Source: Schizochytrium sp. TIO01 (lineage: Eukaryota; Sar; Bigyra; Thraustochytrida; Thraustochytriidae). Taken from it: 64,000 nt of DNA. The DNA lies in contig SMSO01000033.1 of the NCBI GenBank assembly GCA_004764695.1, forward strand, positions 2,619,001-2,683,000, given 5' to 3'. This document shows, one piece after another, positions 59,601-64,000 of this stretch (positions are counted from its first letter, which is position 1; every line of letters begins with the position of its first letter). The translations under genes and the position numbers were made by a program. The notes under the pieces were generated by a model, which saw only the letters and a program-made list of their open reading frames with translations, made no database searches and was not told the origin of the DNA.

Positions 59601-60227
59601 CTTGAGATATCGCATGATACCTTCAAAGTCAAGACCATTCCCATGATTAGGGTTACGATAAAGAGCAGCAAGATCCTTATGAACCGGCGCCTGAATTGCT
59701 TGGCTTTGCGATTCATTACTTGAATTAGATTTTGTGGACTGTGATACAGGACCAGCAGCGGGGAAAAAGGGGCTCGGTGGCAAACGTTCAAACAGCAGAT
59801 TCTCTGGATCACAGGACTTGGCGCCGTGTGTGTAGGCAGTATGCCTCTTCTTCACCGCGGTCTTACTAGCACCAAGATATTTTTTCTTCACAATAATTTC
59901 CAAATAGTAAACGATTTGATCCACTTTATACGCAAGCGGAGGTTCTGGAACCTCGCCTCCACTTTGGAGTGCTGGAGCGCCTGCGCTCGCTTCACAAGGC
60001 ACATATTGTAAGCATAGTACTTCTGGAGCCAGACGAATAAGCTGCCGAATACGGTCAAGAGTGAGCACCAGAGCGCCTCGGCTAATATTACGGACCATGT
60101 TCACAGTGATCGCTATGCGGCACCCGATGTGTTTCTTGGTGAGAAAAGTTACCGCACTATCAAGAAGCAGGCATTCGCGCAGCACGGCCTGTGCTGACGA
60201 TGTCATTGTGGCCTCCTTGGTACTCAT
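56613..60227 (-). CDS. HRQ1: Hrq1-type RecQ4-related DNA helicase (SF2, with MZB/DUF1998 C-terminus)
   Basis: 3'-5' superfamily-2 helicase of the YprA/Hrq1 family, involved in yeast and plants in interstrand-crosslink repair and telomere maintenance. ATG at 60227 gives 1204 residues (an upstream TTG-initiated extension is ignored). Helicase motifs: ISRFFRHQAMAID (Q-like), motif I TSTSSGKS (~276-283), YIFPTKALAQDQ (Ia), DEAH (~428-431) followed by YHGIFGSHV, SATIANP (III), MAFCRTRK (IV), ALELGIDVGHLDAVILLGYPG (V), WQQIGRAGRSGKDALALFV (VI). The C-terminal MZB domain has the four-Cys cluster CKCTAVAGCLGCLAHANC and the FDNCPGGLGIAE block. The N-terminal ~230 residues include a region with LTLDRIRQLIRLAPEVL, plausibly the RecQL4-like/UBL-like extension. 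A basic NLS-like run (SLRKRKQPP) is near the C-terminus. All catalytic motifs are intact. Confidence 0.95.
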   Translation of the reverse strand: MSTKEATMTSSAQAVLRECLLLDSAVTFLTKKHIGCRIAITVNMVRNISRGALVLTLDRIRQLIRLAPEVLCLQYVPCEASAGAPALQSGGEVPEPPLAYKVDQIVYYLEIIVKKKYLGASKTAVKKRHTAYTHGAKSCDPENLLFERLPPSPFFPAAGPVSQSTKSNSSNESQSQAIQAPVHKDLAALYRNPNHGNGLDFEGIMRYLKDCPFYESQLEYTHLYPSREMKFAELETSLHSDLVESLAQDFGISRFFRHQAMAIDAARRGCNIVVSTSTSSGKSLIFGVPVFQAMLTDGNLVEYTGEETHAEPASAPGGYFDDSMAEAEESELPDRERNVTALYIFPTKALAQDQLLSSRRLARAIGVRSGRRVRVSTYDGDTAHADREEIRKDAEIIITNPDMLHVSILPQHRQWQSFLRGLRFVIIDEAHSYHGIFGSHVSCVLRRLQRVCSLYALDPPQFFTCSATIANPVELFHLLCPASPRELFSVGDDMDGSPCGRRLFGIWNPPLHPSQRPSGDKAKGKEKAVDEAAAAAAEAAITGEVDDDLDIPLPPVENAGKRTHLQEGKLPKSRAKPKLIIPELLEEQQLDRKSSIFETALLLAALTRLGVKTMAFCRTRKLTELVLRYTHDELKQGYKGKVYDTGNKTRDLAATFAQGQPHLADLVAGYRGGYQMEERRVIEDKLFNGRLIAVTATCALELGIDVGHLDAVILLGYPGSAASMWQQIGRAGRSGKDALALFVCFNGPTDQYFAEHPDQLLDRTRVERAVLDPFNKYVLKDHLLCAMYEKPFRDEEDYKLFGGVRDRDKKTLSLTLDQLVEDNLALKRLHTSQVGVNELVYETHPKLSKPWNNVSLRIVDPVTFELYNGDRLMDTIPYSRALFELYPGAIYMHQGRSYLVSKLDLNTYKAWAHPTHVNYYTSPRDCNYVKVMGRFETDRLLPDVDVHCGAVQIERSVWGYRKIWLRSGRIFEMHEFTLPSLFFETQAAWVDLSTEIQIAVAKAKRDVRAGIHGINHMLSKFVQLHIMCHTTNVGTEHDATYIKRPKPPRLMIFDNCPGGLGIAEAAFGKMLPLLQTCKETLDNCKCTAVAGCLGCLAHANCSEYNARLDKKAAKIILDMLLQNVPKAETSSSEADIQMVSSPRSSPRQSLRKRKQPPTTPERLRAKGLNKALSMGRARVEQVQIRQQWVAQQPTHSENISKDEV

Positions 60228-61501
60228 GATCTGTATTGTTCTATCCAGCAATTCCAGCCAGCGCCTTTAAACAAAGCCTTCAATCGCTCAATCAGGTGAT
60301 AAGTTCTTAATCCCTAGTCTGATATTTATGTTTTATGTCCTGCAAACACAACAACTTTAGATCTTGCTGCCTAGATTGATGTTTTGCTCAAGGTCAGATG
60401 CAGCTTCTTGCAATTCTTTTACTTTAACGTGCAACTTGAGCTCCTCCGTTCCTTCAGGCTGATTCCCGATGCTTGATTTCGAGCTTGTGCTTCGAAACGA
60501 GTTGTTTATGAAGCGCAAAAATCCCACACGTCCTCAAGAACTTCTTTTGAGCTCGCCGGACCGGCGAGCTTTCACTGCACCACGACCTTTACAGTCGTTG
60601 AACGTCGGAAGTGGGGTTTGCAGTTTGCCGCAGAGAAGAGAAATAAGCTCGTTGAAAAAAGCAAAATAAGGCTACCAGGGTACATTTTAAAAAGTATAAT
60701 AACCTGGTCAGCCTAAGCATATTTTTTCTTGGAATGTGCGTAGTTCAAAGCTGAAGGCGATGGTAAAATGACGAAACGAGCAAAAATACGTAGATATGTT
60801 CCTGTTGATATTCACGAAAGTGTTTTCGTCGTGATTGCTTCATAGCTGAGTTGCTTGCTTGTTCTTTCCGTAGTACTATCTTTGAGATGTTGTTTTACGG
60901 CTTTTTAATCTCATTTTTCATGACTCCGCCATAAATTTTATGGCCAAAGTAAATCATGTAAAAGAAATCGAAGCAATGCTTAGAGAAAGCAAAGCAATTC
61001 AAGATCAAGAGTTGCAAGCAATCGACCGAGCGAGCAAGCACGCTACGTTGATTGAAGGCTAACCACGATCGTTTAGCCTGGACGCTATCGCCTGGACGCC
61101 AGCACAGAAAGTATCTAGACGCAGGAAGTTGGTGAGGGTGAGGGCTCGCTTTCGTCCAATTGGCGTCGTTCTTGTAATGAACTGCTTATCGTGGTGGATG
61201 GGGGAGGTCGTGAACTAGGAGCTCGTGAGATTTTACTGTGCGATTCGTCGTGTTTGCTAGAGCAGCTCTGTGTTTAATTTGTCGAAAACCTATCCGAAGA
61301 TTGTGTAAGGGTTGCGGACGTGAGAACGAACATCTTTGGTGGCAACTTTCTGTAGAATTTGAGAATTACTTCGAGATAGACAAATTCTGTCAGAGTTTCG
61401 ATTCTTCCTTTTTGCACCAACTTCGAAGCAGGTTCTTAAATTTGCGTAAAACAACCAGTTGAAAATTCGCCCTTTGCTTAGAATTGTGAATCCTTAGTGG
61501 A
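60228..61501. other. divergent intergenic region
   Basis: 1.3 kb between HRQ1 (-) and the helical-repeat gene (+). A GTG-initiated 74-codon frame at 61238-61462 contains a CxxC..CxxC pattern (CLICRKPIRRLCKGC) but has no ATG and is not called. A stop codon five codons before the downstream ATG fixes that gene's start. Confidence 0.5.
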
Positions 61502-64000
61502 ATGGGTCACACAGCCTCATCAAATGCAGCTAGCCAGCAGTGGAGCAGGGAAATTTTAGGGCTTGGTGTTGATACCAACACTCCATCCTCATCACATCCT
61601 GCAGATACTGTTGCTGAAGGGTCACCTCAAAACCACGATGAACATGATTCTATGAGGTCAGGGTCAATACTCATGCGTGAGCGTCTTGTAAACCTGCAAA
61701 CCACAATTAGATTGAAGCAAAATGAAAGACTTCGTCGGATTATCGGGGAGGTCATTACTTTAACTATGCATCAGGTAAGGCATCAAGCAACTGTAGAAGT
61801 TGCTCTCCATGCGTCACTGCTGCAAGAGATTATGGAAGCGCTTCCATCAGCCTCGAAAGATGACTTGGTATGGCTATCTAATATGTTAGTGATCACCTCT
61901 CCGTTTTCACTGAATACCAGTTTTGGAATTCTTCCTCAACACCTAACCTCGACAAACATGAATGGCCCACGGCGCATTGCCTCACGGCACTACGCAGCAA
62001 TCATGAAGAATGAGCACACAAAGTTAATCAGCCAACTTGCTACAATGCTTCTCGATACGGATTGGCGTACGGTAAGGCAAGTTGTTTTTGCATTTTCGAT
62101 GCTGGTGGCCCATCCGAACTTGCGAAACCTTGAACAGAAACCACAAGGACTGTCCCTATTATGCTCAGACAGAAACCCATTTGTTCAGTACTATGTAGCC
62201 ACTGCACTTGGTAACTTATGCCTCGGCGCAATCCAAGTAAATGGTCAGCAGAAATCAACCTCTGGAATACAAAGCGTTATGCGTACGGGAGTTCCACATC
62301 TTATTAAAGCACTTCTCAATCCTAGTGTAGAGCTTTATGTGGTCGAGGCAATTTTGTACGCTTTGTTCTGTTTCGTTCGAGAGAAGCCAATGCGGGAACT
62401 GATTGGGCAAACAAATGTGGTCATTAGTGGAATGGGTCTTGTTCAAGTTGATTTTGCGCGTCATAGTTCATCAGGTACGCCAATAACCCCGGAAGATGGA
62501 CCAAGGCCACCGATGCCCACCCGAATGCTGAGTGGGGGTAGTAATAGCTTCCCTATCATGCATGTTCTTTTCGCACTCCTGCGCCTTCCTCGAGACATTG
62601 AGATCAGTGCTGTCCAAAGCTTTGGCCACTTGCGCAAGGCTGGTGAGCTCTCTGACCTAGCATTCACTTTAGCTTGTCTGGTTATCTGCGAACTTGCCAA
62701 CGCACCCGAGAATATTCATCTTCTTCGGGCCTTTGTTTGGGGCGACCGACCGCGTCACAATCTTCAAATCGATAACAGAATTCGGCAAATAGGTTTGATG
62801 TCTGCAGGCACAAGCAGTGGAGATCTGTCTTCGCGGCCTATTAAAACGTTCGGTGATGTTCTTTTAAAATTAGTTAAAGATCGCTCAACGAAGCGATTTT
62901 CACCTGCGGGAGTAGCGCTTGCTGCGTCTACTTTTTGGTTAACCGATAGAGATTATGAATTTGACTCTTTCGTCGACTCTTCACAGAAAGAACAGATAAA
63001 CATGCAGATACTTCCCTTAGTCAAGGTATTTTCCCGGCAAACATCTCAATTCGGGTTTGACAAATTTTGGGCGGGCTTTCGTGTTGCTCCAGGTCGGGCC
63101 TCAGCTCGTAGTCAGATGTTACAGGACTCAGTTATTTCTGAGCTTTGTGGCGGCGCCAACTTCAAAATGGAAAAGTTTTTGAAGCAAATGCAAGCTTACT
63201 TTCGAGTTTTGAACTCTGATCGTAGTGGAGTTCAAGGTGGTCAAGACGCAGATTTTAATGAATTCTGGATTGCATACTTTCAAGGATTAGTCTTAGATCG
63301 TGTCGAAAGCATTCTACCTGCATTACAACTTCAAGAAACTCAAGATGGACATCAAGATCTTGGACGTCTCAATCCTTATTTTTTCTTGCTTGCAAAAATC
63401 CTCAGAACCTGTATCGATGCACAAGTGTTTTCACGTGCAGTACAACTTATCACTCAGCTCGCCACATCTGGCATATCTCGGGCTCGACTCTTGTTCAAAT
63501 ATGGCGCAGTGCGACTCTTGGTACGTATGCTCTGGTTGATTAGTCATGAACAAGGTTATCTCGTTGTCAAAATTGTTGAAAGTGAACGGGACGACACAGA
63601 TGAAAGTGTAATCACACAAACAAGTCCTACTGAAGGGGATGATAGCATGTTTCCCGAATCAAGCAGTGCTGAGCTAGCAGGTGCAGGCTGGAACAAACGA
63701 ATGGAGCGATCAATTGGCGCTACTCTATTGAGTGCAACTGGACAATCTAACAGCTTCCGGGCGAGAATGCTCGATAATCGAATCTTCGTTGGCGCAGATT
63801 TGCAAGCCCGCTGCAGGCAAATACAAAAGGTTCTAGGCCCCACATTATTACTTCGTGTACTTGAGGCAGTCAACGCATTCACTCGACATGATGAGTTGCG
63901 TTTAGATATTGGTATTCATTTGAGACTCCGAGGACTCCTTTTTAAGCTCTATACAATGTTTCAGCGTGGCAGAATGGTGCAAAATAACCTTTCTTCATCG
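61502..64000 (+). CDS. armadillo/HEAT-like helical-repeat protein, 3'-truncated by window edge
   Basis: The frame from ATG 61502 stays open for 833 codons to the last base of the window, with an in-frame TGA 15 bp upstream of the ATG. No stop occurs, so the true protein is longer. Residues 1-6 (MGHTAS) fit the N-myristoylation consensus MGxxxS. Residues ~60-130 and ~160-470 are mostly alpha-helical with Leu/Ala-rich repeats typical of ARM/HEAT solenoids: FVQYYVATALGNLCLGAI, VPHLIKALLNPSVELYVVEAILYALFCFV, and DIEISAVQSFGHL. Later segments (KVFSRQTSQFGFDKFW, YFFLLAKILRTCIDAQVFSRAVQLITQLA, VRLLVRMLWLI) continue the pattern. No enzymatic motif is seen in the visible part. It could be a trafficking, scaffold or ubiquitin-ligase subunit; no family is assigned. 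Codon use matches neighbouring genes. Confidence 0.85.
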   Translation, partial: MGHTASSNAASQQWSREILGLGVDTNTPSSSHPADTVAEGSPQNHDEHDSMRSGSILMRERLVNLQTTIRLKQNERLRRIIGEVITLTMHQVRHQATVEVALHASLLQEIMEALPSASKDDLVWLSNMLVITSPFSLNTSFGILPQHLTSTNMNGPRRIASRHYAAIMKNEHTKLISQLATMLLDTDWRTVRQVVFAFSMLVAHPNLRNLEQKPQGLSLLCSDRNPFVQYYVATALGNLCLGAIQVNGQQKSTSGIQSVMRTGVPHLIKALLNPSVELYVVEAILYALFCFVREKPMRELIGQTNVVISGMGLVQVDFARHSSSGTPITPEDGPRPPMPTRMLSGGSNSFPIMHVLFALLRLPRDIEISAVQSFGHLRKAGELSDLAFTLACLVICELANAPENIHLLRAFVWGDRPRHNLQIDNRIRQIGLMSAGTSSGDLSSRPIKTFGDVLLKLVKDRSTKRFSPAGVALAASTFWLTDRDYEFDSFVDSSQKEQINMQILPLVKVFSRQTSQFGFDKFWAGFRVAPGRASARSQMLQDSVISELCGGANFKMEKFLKQMQAYFRVLNSDRSGVQGGQDADFNEFWIAYFQGLVLDRVESILPALQLQETQDGHQDLGRLNPYFFLLAKILRTCIDAQVFSRAVQLITQLATSGISRARLLFKYGAVRLLVRMLWLISHEQGYLVVKIVESERDDTDESVITQTSPTEGDDSMFPESSSAELAGAGWNKRMERSIGATLLSATGQSNSFRARMLDNRIFVGADLQARCRQIQKVLGPTLLLRVLEAVNAFTRHDELRLDIGIHLRLRGLLFKLYTMFQRGRMVQNNLSSS

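Noticed and set aside
61238-61462. CxxC..CxxC small zinc-finger-like frame
   Set aside because: No ATG start, only one finger-like pattern, located in a promoter-type spacer; could be an exon but nothing else supports it.
1-64000. CRISPR arrays, rRNA, transposase/reverse-transcriptase genes, bacterial operons
   Set aside because: I looked for regularly spaced direct repeats, rRNA cores and transposase or RT motifs on both strands and found none; the window is eukaryotic.

Overview
This is nuclear DNA from a eukaryotic microbe. Most genes are single long reading frames, but at least four are split by spliceosomal introns of 120-255 bp with GTACGT or GTAAGT donors and ..CAG/TAG acceptors. The products are eukaryote-only: U2 snRNP A', the gamma-tubulin factor MOZART1, RNase P/MRP subunit Pop5, a USP deubiquitinase, FUN14 and a telobox Myb. 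Intron-poor genes, polyglutamine tracts, a chromosomal xylose isomerase, a bacterial-type (PLD-fold) cardiolipin synthase and a possible nicolin-type tubulin-modification subunit fit a flagellated heterotroph, perhaps a labyrinthulomycete/thraustochytrid stramenopile. That placement is inference, not proof.

Layout. 1-5.35 kb has no recognisable gene. 5.35-11 kb: glutathione peroxidase (-, two exons), MOZART1 (+, two exons), nicolin-like protein (-), cardiolipin synthase (-). 14.3-19.3 kb: U2A' carrying a SAP domain (+) and a large Gln-rich leucine-zipper protein with two NTF2-like domains (-). 21.7-24.9 kb: HAD phosphatase (-, two exons) and a TPR protein (-). 26.3-34.7 kb: a DnaJ-X protein, an unknown coiled-coil protein and a USP36/42-like deubiquitinase, all +. 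34.8-39.7 kb: an unknown zinc-ribbon protein (-), an unknown two-TM protein (+) and a FUN14 protein with an embedded EF-hand (-). 41.4-49.3 kb: CDP-alcohol phosphatidyltransferase, xylose isomerase, Pop5 (two exons) and an EF-hand protein, all +. 49.5-60.2 kb: double-telobox Myb (-), MORN-repeat protein (+), Hrq1 helicase (-). 61.5 kb to the window edge: an uninterrupted 833-codon helical-repeat reading frame that leaves the window without a stop.

There is no operon logic. Genes alternate strand, several pairs are tightly convergent (131 and 189 bp) and GPx/MOZART1 share a 325 bp divergent promoter. Intergenic DNA is AT-rich, with short GC-rich patches just upstream of several start codons. 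Functional themes are mitochondrial/phospholipid biology (PLD-type cardiolipin synthase, CDP-alcohol phosphatidyltransferase, FUN14), microtubule/cilium biology (MOZART1, nicolin-like, perhaps MORN), RNA processing (U2A', Pop5) and telomere/genome maintenance (telobox Myb, Hrq1).

The most interesting items are unusual domain architectures: a CDP-alcohol phosphatidyltransferase fused to an apparently dead cytidylyltransferase domain; a J-protein whose N-terminus resembles the VPS13/ATG2 C-terminal glycine motif; U2A'-SAP; FUN14 with an EF-hand; tandem NTF2 folds behind a leucine zipper; and a Cys-rich insert in a GPx. I found no tRNA, rRNA, CRISPR array or intact mobile element.
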